Source: Hexactinellida sp. DTS-2022 (taxonomy: Eukaryota > Porifera > Hexactinellida). Taken from it: a DNA stretch of 64,000 bases. Both the position numbers and the translations under genes were made by a program. The notes under the pieces were generated by a model. That model made no database searches. It was not told where the DNA came from and was given only the letters and a program-made list of their open reading frames with translations. Location of the stretch: NCBI GenBank assembly GCA_028753945.1, contig JAPNXP010000009.1:5890001-5954000 (forward strand). The letters run 5' to 3'. This document shows, piece after piece, positions 42,001-49,845 of the stretch; the first letter of the stretch is position 1; each line of letters starts with the position of its first letter.

Positions 42001-45000
42001 TCTCGAATGGAGGGAGCAAGATATGTTGAATAACGTAATAAAACAAGATTTATTAATTCATCGTAGAAAGAAAAAAAGTTTTCTGTTTTTCAGCCAGATA
42101 TTGTTCTTAGGTTTGGTATTGTTTTTTATCGTCGAGCTTTTAATTTCATTAGAATGTGTGATTGAACTATTTCTGTATTTCGGGAAGTGTATATTCCCTG
42201 TTCTATACGGAATTCCGTATACACCACCAATCACACATGAACAAATTTCTCAATTCCATTTGGCTTTATTGATTATCTCCACCATTGAAAAACTTATTTT
42301 TCTTCTCGGATTAAGTATTTCTTTTGCTCCCTTAATAGTCTACACAGTTTTAAGCGGTGTTAGCGAGGCTTTGAAGCAAAGAAGAAAAAATTTAAGATCT
42401 TATCGCTTTAGAGGCAATGCCAACTCTGAAATGAGTAGACGACTGATTTAATACTTTTAAATTGATTATTTGTTGTACATGCTACTATTATTGCCTCTAT
42501 CTCCAAACTGCCTAATCAGGACTTGATTCCTTCCATCCTTATGGAATATCTAAAATTAGCAATATTTAGATCCTATGCATGCATGTCCCTAGTTCGTAGT
42601 TGTAAATTGTATTCTTATATTTCTGTAACATGTTTATATTTAAACTACGTAATCTTACAATGTTTTGTAATTTTCTTTTATTCTGCTTATAATTTTAATT
42701 ATAAATATAATATTATTCAATAGCCTCTAAATCAAAAAGGCGGAGTCAAGTTAGATATTATTTCTTCACTGCAAATACATAATTGGCTTTAAACTGATTA
42801 CATTAAATATGTAATACCTTAATATTATTAATTTAGGGACAAATAAGTATAGTACAATAATTCCCTTTATCTTTTTCCATAAAAACAAAATCCATATAAA
42901 ATGAGTATTTCTACTTTAATTCAACAGAAGTTGTTTTGTTTATCTAGAACAATATAATGACCAACACTGGGTATCATGGAATATTTGATAGAGCAGACTA
43001 TATAATATCTTTCATTATGTCTTCTATCTTTATTGTTTTATTTGGGTTGTATAGTTTGTTTCAGATTTATTGGTTAACTTATATAATTCAAGATTATCGA
43101 AAATCGAAGAGATTTGCAACTCGTATTGAATCGCAGGGAATACTTTCCCCTGAGAGTGTAGTCACTGTTAAGAATTATAAATTTAATGCTAAGAAAGATT
43201 TGATACTGATAATCTTAGTGCTAACTGAATCTTTGTCAATCGTTTGTTATCTTCTCGCTTATTCCTATCACCTTATCGACTATGTGAACCACAATCTCCA
43301 CTGGACTGGGTTGCCATTTAACTCCACTTGTATTCTCGGTGCGCTGAAATACAAGATTTGGGTTGACGAAATGAGGTATCCTATTATCGGTTTTCTTCTT
43401 AGTTTTTCGCGTGCAACGTTTCTAGTAAGTTTGGGAACTTTTGATTATCTTCTGAAATTAATAACTAACACGTATGTTACAAAGAGCTGGCAGTTTAAAA
43501 GGAAACATATTTCAGTTATTTTTGTATTGATTATTTCAATCTTTTTGGTCGTTATTGGCACAATTCCTCATACAAATATATTGAGTCATTTTCTCTCCAT
43601 CTTTGTATTTACTGTATATCTGAGGATCATTTCTAAGCATTTGTTGTTCCTCTCGAACAAGGCTCTCGTATGGAGAGAACAGGATATGTTGTATAACGTA
43701 AGGAGAAGTGTGATACTAGAACAAAGGGTTAAGAAAAGAAGGTTTATTCTTTTCACTGGTATATTATTCTACGCGATACTGGCAATTATTCTCATGGAGT
43801 TGATGATTACAATAGAAAGCGTGTTGGAACTATTTCTCTACTACGGGAAATGTATATTCCCAGTTCTATTCGGATTTTCCTACGTTCCACCGATCTCAGA
43901 TGAACAGTTACCTCAATTTCACGTAACATTAGTGGTTATCTCTTGTATCGAAAAGATTTTTATTACTTGTAGTGTTATTGTTTTCCTTGTGCCGCCGTTG
44001 TTGTTTACTTGCATTTTCTGCATTAATGCAGTTCTTAAGCAGAGAAAGAATAGATTACTTACGTATCGATTTAGTGGGACTGTCGACTCTGGAATATCTG
44101 CTAAACTTATTTAATCTCACATATTATTTTCTTAACTATTTGTTTATATTAATTCTCACTGAAAAATGTTTGCCATTTTTGATATTTATCATTGTTTGCT
44201 TACCTTTTCTATTTACCATGTTTATATGTTATTTAATGTTAATAGTAATTTTAGTATACTATCCTTGCTTTTAAACAAATTAAATTTATATTACACATTT
44301 AGGTATTTTGTCCGTTCTATTTTAGGAGTAATACAATTATACAAATCAGAAATGGATATTATTATTGCATAATACCAATAGTACAGTCACCTCGCCATTT
44401 ATTGAATCGGAGTGATTAGAATGAATTATAGAATTGATGTATTAATTAATTTATAATTAGTTTAATGATTGAGATTTTCAATGCTACTGTACTTATACAA
44501 TTTCCCCAATAGGACATTATAAACACTGATGAAGACGAAAAGTCGGGCAGCCTACCTGACGCTGCTGGGAAGTTTGAGGAGCTGCTCACTAGAGTGAGAT
44601 CGAAGGATCACAAGAAGCGACCTCTGCAGAGAACTAAGCTCAGGCTACACGAGGGATTGGAGATAGGCGTCGGAGTATACTCACTGGTGCGACCCGCCAC
44701 GAAGCCTACTTTCAAGTGGTTAGATGAAGCTAACCACCAAGACGTTAAGACGCAATCTAAAATGCTGTGTAATGACACGGGTAAGGAGCTAACGCATGTG
44801 GATATTAAATTCTACAGAGACTTTGGTGGGAAGAAAGCTATATTCGAGAAAGAAGAGGTACTTATTTAACTTTTACATTATTAAATTTATTACCTATCTA
44901 TTCTTATTACACTATTTAATACTATAGATCAACGACATGAAGCAATTGGATGAATTCAAAGGGATAAAGCTACTGGGCTTCAAACCGCGATCTCGTCTCA

Positions 45001-46012
45001 AGCTCCTGCATCACCTGCGTCCCTCTAACTTCCTCTACCCAGACGAGTCCATCGTTAAGGGTAGCAAGAAACTCTTCTCGCTGCTCCTCTCCAGGTGTCT
45101 GGCTAATGACCTCATTGGGTACTGCTGGTACCAAGGGAGGGGCGCGGCCCCCCCGAGGCTGGCCGCTATGCTGCCACAGGCCGAAGAGAAAGATGAGTCA
45201 GGGATTCAGGTCAGTTATATTATCAGAGAAATACAATACACAGTAATTTGTAATGTTGCTAATACAAACACCAGGGGTCCGTTGAAACTGTTCGTATTAT
45301 CCGGAATTCGTTTTAACCAGAGTCAATTGCATGCTTTTGTATAGGCTAGGCTAAGGGAATATATCCTTGTTCGCCTTTACCGATATTTTGCCTTATTCGT
45401 GTTCACATTAACGAGTCTACTGTATTTACATGGGTAAATGTTCTTGTGTAGGTTACTCCACCTGGATTCCATTTGATCTATCTTCCTTTCGCTGACGATT
45501 TCCGCAAACTTCGTTATGAGAAACCTGAAGAAGCGACTGAAGATCAAATTGACGCAACTAAAAATGTCATTAAACAATTGATGTTTTCATTCAAAAGTGA
45601 ATCGTTTGAGAACCCATCTCTACAGCGCGAGTATCGCGTGTTGGAAGCTCTGGCCCTCGAAAAGGAAGATCCAGATGAATTTATTGACTACACAAAACCT
45701 GATAACGAGTTAATAACGAAAAAGGCCGGGCAGGAATTAAATGATTTGTCACAGTTATTGTATCCAGGCGGTTACCAGGGTGTGCAAACCGGTGCTAAGC
45801 GTGTGAGAACACCAGCTGATCTGAGTGCTAAGTCTGCTAAGAAATCTTGTGTAGCGGGAGATGTTGATTTTGAAGAGATGGCAAAATCAGGGCAACTAGA
45901 TAAGTTAACTATCCCAGTTTTAAAACAATTTTTAGCTGGCGTGGGAAAGAAAGTTTTAGGAAAGAAAGGAGATCTTGTACAAGCGGTTAATGAACATTTT
46001 CAGTTAAGCTAG
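36043..46012 (+). CDS. XRCC6: Ku70 (XRCC6), with four genes inside intron 2
   Basis: Five exons: 36043-36345, 36405-36749, 44513-44857, 44928-45209 and 45452-46012 (1836 nt, 611 aa; human is 609). All are GT-AG and phase 0. The vWA-like domain has RDCLILLIDCAPSML and RRILLFTREDSPHGTDASK. The exon 2/3 join restores FYQ/DIINTDEDE. The beta-barrel and LPFADDFRKL region follow, and a C-terminal SAP domain (LDKLTIPVLKQFLAGVGKK). Ku70 pairs with Ku80 to bind DNA ends in non-homologous end joining. Introns 1 and 3 are 59 and 70 bp and intron 4 is 242 bp, of which ~182 are a TIR element. Intron 2 is 7763 bp and contains three 7TM genes and an RGS-like gene, all sense. Confidence 0.95.
36750..37295. 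other. 5' part of Ku70 intron 2, before the first nested gene
   Basis: 546 bp of AT-rich sequence. A short palindrome (gagctcagctctagtagagttcag, in part) lies near 37090. No ORF or TIR element recognised. Confidence 0.5.
37296..38468 (+). CDS. orphan seven-transmembrane protein 1 (nested in XRCC6 intron)
   Basis: 390 residues, intronless. Hydrophobic segments lie at about 22-46, 85-107, 142-165, 183-204, 208-226, 270-295 and 326-352. Charge distribution puts the N-terminus outside. Loops 1-2, 3-4 and 5-6 are strongly basic (cytosolic). The 2-3 loop has NISSNC with an N-glycosylation site and a cysteine. GKCFFPVL follows TM6 with another outside cysteine. This is GPCR topology, but no DRY or NPxxY motif is seen. 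Motifs shared with the paralogues at 41291 and 42957 are RRIESQDGILS, KMWIDELKYP, NTYVTQIWQF, LNWREQDML, LYFGKC and a final GNADSE. I do not recognise the family. Confidence 0.8.
   Translation: MNNLSLEFQESVHHVSKIAQNLLYVNLGVFFVICGLFNLCWGVCLFRDYRKFVRFARRIESQDGILSSESRVLAMNFRVNAKRNKFLIFLLLTELISTTSYILALCYHLPLKYSSILKQTGLNISSNCTIDVHKMWIDELKYPMIGFLVNFARGTYLVALGIIDSLLKFIANTYVTQIWQFRRIYVSVICAGIISVFLVILGTIPYTNILSHFLNLFALVVFLNLLSKRLSFLSDKALNWREQDMLFNVRASLILEQKKKKRRFKTLSSNFFYGLIIFFFAEILISIESVVELILYFGKCFFPVLYNIQYKNPPITDAQLPNFHTALSILSVIEVFLLISGIYIIFLPFVVFTIVAGVRKFFKQWRQNSNSLRFTGNADSEIKKSLLYNY
38469..39313. other. spacer inside Ku70 intron 2
   Basis: 845 bp, AT-rich. attaaa/aataaa-like signals occur (for example aataaaaatag near 39094). 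No ORF or repeat recognised. Confidence 0.5.
39314..40714 (+). CDS. RGS-domain-like protein (nested in XRCC6 intron)
   Basis: 466 residues, intronless. The N-terminal ~55 residues are basic and disordered-looking. An RGS-like helical bundle runs from about 72 to 195: FLDIFRDPLQLERFKKFLIS, then EYLLLYILAVNELKQY, and LLAKILHEDYFPIYMDSF near its end. A second, weaker RGS-like region (about 265-365) contains FWSEVERYKSMYDDNCHSDT followed by LYRKAHTIVNCFLESSVPP. That arrangement recalls RGS22/RGSL, which have tandem atypical RGS domains. RGS domains speed GTP hydrolysis by G-alpha subunits; the Asn that stabilises the G-alpha switch region is not evident, so GAP activity is uncertain. It sits between two 7TM genes. 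The C-terminal ~90 residues are basic, Ser/Thr-rich. Confidence 0.6.
   Translation: MHKIRLRRNLSKTVMNEHERPATTQESQESQMYVWTVLNRENHSPRRKTSHTDKFQRKIYNSNDSSILYCHPKNFLDIFRDPLQLERFKKFLISRGDGAEYLLLYILAVNELKQYTLNPDRIVNIYRYIKTYLLGANGEIFLRQRHPLWFRIRRTHNPSVSLLVEGQCLLAKILHEDYFPIYMDSFTKVGNKVECTPGSEFDCKARRLYLWKKFIKAVISFRIGLLDQNSHTSFKFYLLKESKMCSNNPMRLVGDRVLSTNKLIKDIEFWSEVERYKSMYDDNCHSDTLYRKAHTIVNCFLESSVPPKIQINVTPDLANTVVQDLDANSATRGLFHEAELAVFITLMIFWRRYVIWRVDFDIKKLPHLPLLPKQTILTQTTKKSEQVVSSDKTETQTRMNQSALPRRRQRTLTQVLTPELSDLLPRITYSLASKRCSLFSSGQEVRTYRVHTKSLPTRLPSLYKLK
40876..40990. mobile_element. degenerate TIR element in Ku70 intron 2
   Basis: caaccttgattatccgaact is followed by an inverted gttcggataatttaag and a distal ggtatcggatattatgatc. 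The TATCCGA(A/T) blocks in both orientations look like an old Tigger-type MITE. Borders are approximate. Confidence 0.45.
41219..41262. repeat. tandem duplication of a 22-bp AT-rich unit
   Basis: The unit tacgattaattaattaatt plus aa occurs twice in succession, 28 bp before the ATG of the second 7TM gene. Confidence 0.85.
41291..42451 (+). CDS. orphan seven-transmembrane protein 2 (nested in XRCC6 intron)
   Basis: 386 residues, intronless, colinear with the proteins at 37296 and 42957. It has seven hydrophobic segments with the same spacing. Shared motifs are NRIESQEGVLSPGSV, FNSTCI in the first outside loop (with N-glycosylation site), KIWIDALRYPTVGFLLNF, NTYVTQSWKYKR, LEWREQDML, LYFGKCIFPVLYGIPY and the tail RFRGNANSE. 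The long basic 5-6 loop (KALEWREQDML…RRKKK) is the natural place for a cytosolic partner. No GPCR class motif is seen. It appears closer to the 42957 copy than to the first (both share FNSTCI and FPVLYG/FG). Function unknown; chemoreceptor-like use is speculation. Confidence 0.8.
   Translation: MSNTSLTEIFQNIDHVVSLFLSGFVTLFIVLYFIAHFCWLTYLIRDCRLSNRYANRIESQEGVLSPGSVVIVENFRFKSKKDKVLIMLIIAEGLSIVSFFLAFSYHMIEYVDPRLNVTGLSFNSTCIEIALANKIWIDALRYPTVGFLLNFGRSMLLVALGIGDCLLKFISNTYVTQSWKYKRVYFSLYFAIFFSVLLVIFGTIPQTSIFNNFLNVFAFFVMLKLISKHLSFLSNKALEWREQDMLNNVIKQDLLIHRRKKKSFLFFSQILFLGLVLFFIVELLISLECVIELFLYFGKCIFPVLYGIPYTPPITHEQISQFHLALLIISTIEKLIFLLGLSISFAPLIVYTVLSGVSEALKQRRKNLRSYRFRGNANSEMSRRLI
42452..42956. other. 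spacer inside Ku70 intron 2
   Basis: AT-rich. A 66-codon ORF at 42523-42723 is Tyr/Leu-rich and not credible. Nothing else seen. Confidence 0.5.
42957..44114 (+). CDS. orphan seven-transmembrane protein 3 (nested in XRCC6 intron)
   Basis: 385 residues, intronless. Same seven-segment plan and motifs as its two paralogues: TRIESQGILSPESV, GLPFNSTCI, KIWVDEMRYPIIGFLLSF, NTYVTKSWQFKRKH, LVWREQDMLYNVRRS, LYYGKCIFPVLFGFSYVPPI, and YRFSGTVDSG at the end. One residue is missing in RIESQ-GILS relative to the others. It stops 398 bp before Ku70 exon 3. The tandem arrangement with gaps of 0.5-2.8 kb points to local duplication, with the RGS-like gene between copies 1 and 2. Confidence 0.8.
   Translation: MTNTGYHGIFDRADYIISFIMSSIFIVLFGLYSLFQIYWLTYIIQDYRKSKRFATRIESQGILSPESVVTVKNYKFNAKKDLILIILVLTESLSIVCYLLAYSYHLIDYVNHNLHWTGLPFNSTCILGALKYKIWVDEMRYPIIGFLLSFSRATFLVSLGTFDYLLKLITNTYVTKSWQFKRKHISVIFVLIISIFLVVIGTIPHTNILSHFLSIFVFTVYLRIISKHLLFLSNKALVWREQDMLYNVRRSVILEQRVKKRRFILFTGILFYAILAIILMELMITIESVLELFLYYGKCIFPVLFGFSYVPPISDEQLPQFHVTLVVISCIEKIFITCSVIVFLVPPLLFTCIFCINAVLKQRKNRLLTYRFSGTVDSGISAKLI
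44115..44512. other. 3' part of Ku70 intron 2
   Basis: AT-rich, no gene. It ends in ttccccaatag, the acceptor of Ku70 exon 3. Confidence 0.6.
45241..45422. mobile_element. TIR element, family 1, in Ku70 intron 4
   Basis: The left end CAGTAATTTGTAATGTTGCT leads into aatacaaacaccaggggtcc. The right end …gtgttcacattaacgagtctactg is followed by TA. The acgaacacc-like internal block and ends match the element at 35061, with more decay on the left. Removing it leaves an intron of about 60 bp. Confidence 0.65.
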
Positions 46013-46576
46013 TGCCAGTTGTCTTACTTCTCTTTAGAGATACAGGTAGAATATTTTCTTAGCAGAATTAGCGAAATTTTTATTAGTTTGTCGCTTTGCT
46101 TTATAAGCTGTTCACTTACTCTATGATTGTCCCATAACACTTGTGTTTTTCTAATATTCTAGAAAATACGAGTATCATGCTCGAAAAATGTCCAATAATT
46201 GTATCTTTACTGATTCTTGTCCTAATTAGCAATCACTTTTTGGATAATAATCATATTCCCAATTTAGATATCATTAGATTATACGTAATTGCTTAGAATT
46301 CCTTACCATTTTGGGTGTGACAATATTTTGCACACTTACGTTGCTATCGCCGTGATTTGACTTCCGTTTGAGAATGAGAACCCATTCCAAGAGATGTAAT
46401 TACTACCAAGATTTAGTTCACAGCTTTTTGGCTTCCATTCATCACATTTGATTGTTGTTTGGTGGGAAAAGTATATATGAATTCTGTATTTCATTGTTAC
46501 AATTCTACATTGTTACAATTCTTCATTGTTACAATTTCTACATTGAATAGCCGTTTACAAATCTCGCTGTTACTTT
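46013..46576. promoter_or_regulatory. 5' flank of calmodulin type A copy 1
   Basis: From about 46075 this flank is alignable with the flank of the copy at 50992 (50538 onward), so it is part of the duplicated block. Just before the gene, a short unit attgttacaattct(ac/tc) occurs three times (46494-46545), where the other copy has one. gtatatatgaattc near 46471 is a TATA-like element conserved in both copies. Confidence 0.55.
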
Positions 46577-47153
46577 ATGTCTGATCAACTTACAGAAGAA
46601 CAAGTCTCAGATTACAAAGAGGCTTTCTCCCTATTCGACAAAGACGGAGACGGTTCCATAACCACAAAGGAACTGGGCACAGTCATGAGGTCTTTGGGGC
46701 AAAACCCGACAGAATCAGACCTCCAGGACATGGTGAATGAAGTGGATGTAGACGGTAACGGTAGCATTGATTTCTCTGAGTTCCTAACCATGATGGCGCG
46801 CAAAATGAAAGGAGATGATGCAGAGGCGGAAATACGTGAGGCTTTCAAAATATTTGACAAAGACGGAAATGGTTATATCAGCACTAGTGAACTACGTCAC
46901 GTGATGACCAGTCTAGGGGAGACACTAACAGACGAAGAGATTAACGAGATGATGAAAGAAGCAGACTTGGATGGAGACGGTTCTGTGAACTATTCGGAGT
47001 TTGTCAAAATGATGAAATCTAAGTAGTATCAAATTGGCATCACCCCCTTAGTTTTTACACGTGTATTATCGCACTTTATTAGTTTATTATTGAGGTAAAA
47101 TCCATATTTCACACTTGTATTCTGCTAAATGCATTCTTAATTAATTAAATGGT
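46075..47153 (+). repeat. segmental duplication block A, copy 1
   Basis: Direct duplicate of 50538-51562, including the calmodulin type A gene and both flanks. Flanks differ by many substitutions and indels; the coding parts are almost identical. Confidence 0.85.
46577..47026 (+). CDS. CALM: calmodulin, type A copy 1
   Basis: 149 residues with four complete EF-hand loops beginning [36 protein letters not shown] and [12 protein letters not shown]. Each has acid or oxygen ligands at positions 1, 3, 5 and the closing Glu. The central linker [11 protein letters not shown] is calmodulin-like. The sequence differs from canonical animal calmodulin at scattered surface sites (for example [32 protein letters not shown]), more than the type B protein does. 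It is intronless, unlike many animal calmodulin genes. The predicted protein is identical to that at 50992. Calmodulin is the general cytosolic calcium sensor; type A may be a specialised version. Confidence 0.95.
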   Translation: MSDQLTEEQVSDYKEAFSLFDKDGDGSITTKELGTVMRSLGQNPTESDLQDMVNEVDVDGNGSIDFSEFLTMMARKMKGDDAEAEIREAFKIFDKDGNGYISTSELRHVMTSLGETLTDEEINEMMKEADLDGDGSVNYSEFVKMMKSK

Positions 47154-47805
47154 TATATACCTCTTCTAGCTTTCTTTCCACCAAAGTCTCTGTAGAATTT
47201 AATTTCGTAGCGGGTCAAATTTTCGCGAATTCGCGTTATGCAACATTTGAACGAATTAAACAATACGCAAAATTCAAATCGCCATCAGTTCGTATTTTAA
47301 TTTGAAAATAACTTTTGTAGCAAAGGGGTGTTTGCAAGAGCAACTCCTGAACCACACAATCTTCGTCACAGTTTATACCGGAGATATTATCATGTTAATT
47401 AAGCGCGATTCCGATCTCACTTAACAAAAATGGAGCGCCTCAATTCGCACTCTGAGCAAAAATACGGGGAAATATTTTTATTTTGTCAATAAATTATCTC
47501 ATGAATTCAACCACTTTCCGCTCCCAAATTCAGAATTGGAGTGCGCTCATTTAATGTTGTACAAATATCGAATCGGTTTGCGCACCCATAGATACCCCTT
47601 TACTAAAGATTGAGATTTCATATAGCAACTCAATCTAACTTTATCCCTCCCTCTATAGAAATGTATCATTCAATCAAGATAGTATAATGAATAGTAAAGA
47701 TAGGGTAGAATCATTCAAAGAATAAATAGATTGTACCAACTAGTATCCGAATCTAAAGAGGTATCCTTATAGTTTATAAGTGAGCAGGTTACTATAGGGA
47801 GGTAG
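47027..47805. other. spacer between convergent calmodulin genes
   Basis: The left part is block A flank. From about 47215 it is the end of inverted block B, including the SPRYD7 exon relic at 47283-47379. No other gene. Confidence 0.6.
47283..47379 (-). pseudogene. relic of SPRYD7 exon 2
   Basis: The reverse strand reads like SPRYD7 exon 2 (54462-54578), starting ggtataaactgtg and ending caaattaaaatacgaactgatg. It is 97 bp against 117. Two gaps total 20 bp, which breaks the frame. No other SPRYD7 exon is present in this copy. It was carried along in inverted block B and has decayed. Confidence 0.8.
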
Positions 47806-48255
47806 TTACTTAGCAGTCATCATTTTGACAAACTCGTCATAGTTGACGAACCCATCTCCGTCTATGTCCGCTTCTCGCATCATCTCGTCAACCTCTTCGT
47901 CGGAGAGCTTCTCGCCCAGACTGGTCATCACGTGGCGGAGTTCGTTTGCGCTGATGAGTCCGTTGCCGTCTTTGTCGAATACCTTGAATGCTTCTCGGAT
48001 CTCAGATTCGGCGTCTACGTCTTTCATTTTGCGCGCCATCATGGTTAGAAACTCGGGGAAATCAATGGTGCCATTTCCATCCACGTCCACCTCATTGATC
48101 ATGTCCTGGAGATCTGCTTCAGTCGGGTTCTGTCCCAAAGACCTCATGACTGTGCCCAGTTCCTTCGTGGTGATGGAACCGTCTCCGTCTTTGTCGAATA
48201 GGGAGAAAGCTTCCTTGAACTCAGCGATTTGTTCTTCTGTAAGTTGATCGGCCAT
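47806..48255 (-). CDS. CALM: calmodulin, type B copy 1
   Basis: 149 residues on the minus strand, near-canonical animal calmodulin: [20 protein letters not shown], four intact EF loops ([48 protein letters not shown]), and the end FVKMMTAK. Differences from the canonical protein are few ([29 protein letters not shown]). Intronless. The protein is identical to the copy at 52345. It is one of only two minus-strand genes in the window, because block B is inverted here. It is likely the main calcium sensor form. Confidence 0.96.
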   Translation of the reverse strand: MADQLTEEQIAEFKEAFSLFDKDGDGSITTKELGTVMRSLGQNPTEADLQDMINEVDVDGNGTIDFPEFLTMMARKMKDVDAESEIREAFKVFDKDGNGLISANELRHVMTSLGEKLSDEEVDEMMREADIDGDGFVNYDEFVKMMTAK

Positions 48256-49044
48256 TTAGAATAAGCGAGGACTGAAAATAATCGAATTGAATAGAATGAA
48301 ATGTAAGTGAAATATATAAACTCAACTTCTGTCTTTCATTTATATAGTGCAGGCTGTGCAGCTTCAACAATATAGTTCGTAATTACCTAGTGTGAATAAT
48401 AAATTCGTACTATACTACAAAAGAAATTAATAATTAGTATTACTAAAGTATTATGGACTGTAAGTACCAGATTTTCAATAAATTGACTAGTATACTGAAA
48501 TAATTAGCAGAAAAAGGCGGTCAATTATTCCTGGCTAATGTGAGATGCATATAGTAGTAGCGCATTGCTTTATTCAACATCTTCAACTTTTTAGAGCATC
48601 CGTAATTGCATATTAATTGATTATGGACGGATAAGCTCTCCAAAAAAGGGTTGTCAAACGGAAGTACTAAAACGTTTCTATAACTCAAGGCCAAAGATGG
48701 AAGTAGGAATGTACGAATCGCACACAATCCATATAGATTTCCTCTCCAGACCGGAAAGCTCGTCGCTGAATGTTCACTTGGCGGAAGTTTCGTACACTTT
48801 TATGGTAAAAATAAGGCATGACATTTCTTTTCATCCCCTTGTGTAATACATGCATTATTAATTAATGCATTACTTCATTTATAGATAACTTCATTATTAA
48901 TTAAGAAAGTTAAGATGAAGTGAGCGATTATCTATTTTTAACCAGCTAAATTGAGAAACAACAACTCCGATATTGCATTGGACATAGTATAATATGTTTG
49001 TAATATAATTAAGAGTTATTTATGCTAAATCACAATAAAATTTG

Positions 49045-49482
49045 TTGAATTGGATTTCTTGTTCTTGAATTGGATTTCTTGTTCTTGAATTGGATTTCTT
49101 GTTCTTGAATTTCAATTTCTTGGCCTAGAATTGGATTTCTTGTTCTTGAATTTGGATTTCTTGTTCTTTAATTTGGATTTCTTGTTGTTGAATTGGATTT
49201 CTTGTTCTTGAATTGGATATCTTGTTCTTGAATTTCAATTTCTTGGTCTAGAATTGGATTTCTTGTTCTTGAATTTGGATTTCTAGGTCTAGAATTGGAT
49301 TTCTTGTTCTTGAATTTGGATTTCTTGTTGTTGAATTGGATTTCTTGTTCTTGAATTGGATTTCTTGTTCTTGAATTTCAATTTCTGTGTCTAGAATTGG
49401 ATTTCTTGTTGTTGAATTGGATTTCTTGTTCTTGAAATTGGATTTCTTGTTCTTGAAATTGGATTTCTTGTTCTTGAATTGA
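49045..49482. repeat. minisatellite, ~20-bp unit
   Basis: About 21 tandem copies of ttgaattggatttcttgttc with variants (units with ttcaatttcttgg and tctagaattgg). Unit length is 20-22 bp. Confidence 0.95.
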
Positions 49483-49563
49483 AAAAGCTAGTCGTGGTTA
49501 GAAAGACTTTCCGCAAGTATTAGGTCGATAAGGTGATCATCTTGCATCGGATTCTTTGTCCTT

Positions 49564-49845
49564 CTAATATGATTGCCCTGTATGCAAAATTGCAGAGCAT
49601 AGTAGTGCAAAAGGGAGGTGTGTGCGCAGCCAAAAAACTGTCCGGCTGTAAGACTTTTTGATGGCAAGCATTGATGCTAGACGATTGTAGAAAATGTTTG
49701 CTGTCTGTCCCATTCCGCTACAAGCAGAGAATACTAAAGGTGTGAAAGATGACTTATCAACTTCAAGTACCGTTGTTGATATTTTCTACGCTTCTCTAGC
49801 TCTTGAGATCTAGAAACCTTGGATAGTCGGCGGGATCCTTATATC
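49564..49845 (-). mobile_element. decayed LINE-like retroelement fragment
   Basis: On the minus strand a broken frame reads DIRIP, two stops, then EVDKSSFTPLVFSACSGMG, NIFYNRLASMLAIKK, SYSRTVFWLRTHLPFALLCS and a stop (TAG at 49564-49566). This order (DIR…, EVE…FTPLVFS…GGMG, FYKRLA, YS…WLR…SLLRS) is familiar from the C-terminal end of reverse-transcriptase-encoding elements common in marine invertebrates. No RT core remains. The link to LINEs is from memory of the pattern and needs a search. Confidence 0.5.

Larger units (their letters stand above)
47215..48911 (-). repeat. segmental duplication block B, inverted copy
   Basis: Reverse-complement match to 51660-54646, carrying the calmodulin type B gene. 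About 1.24 kb of the other copy (roughly 53221-54460, including SPRYD7 exon 1) has no counterpart here. Confidence 0.85.

Noticed and set aside
43972-44372. ORFs overlapping the end of the third 7TM gene
   Set aside because: Out of frame with it, hydrophobic by AT-rich composition, no start context.
47843-48247. 134-codon ORFs opposite calmodulin (also 52353-52757)
   Set aside because: Antisense shadow of the calmodulin repeats; Ser-rich and explained by the EF-hand codons on the other strand.
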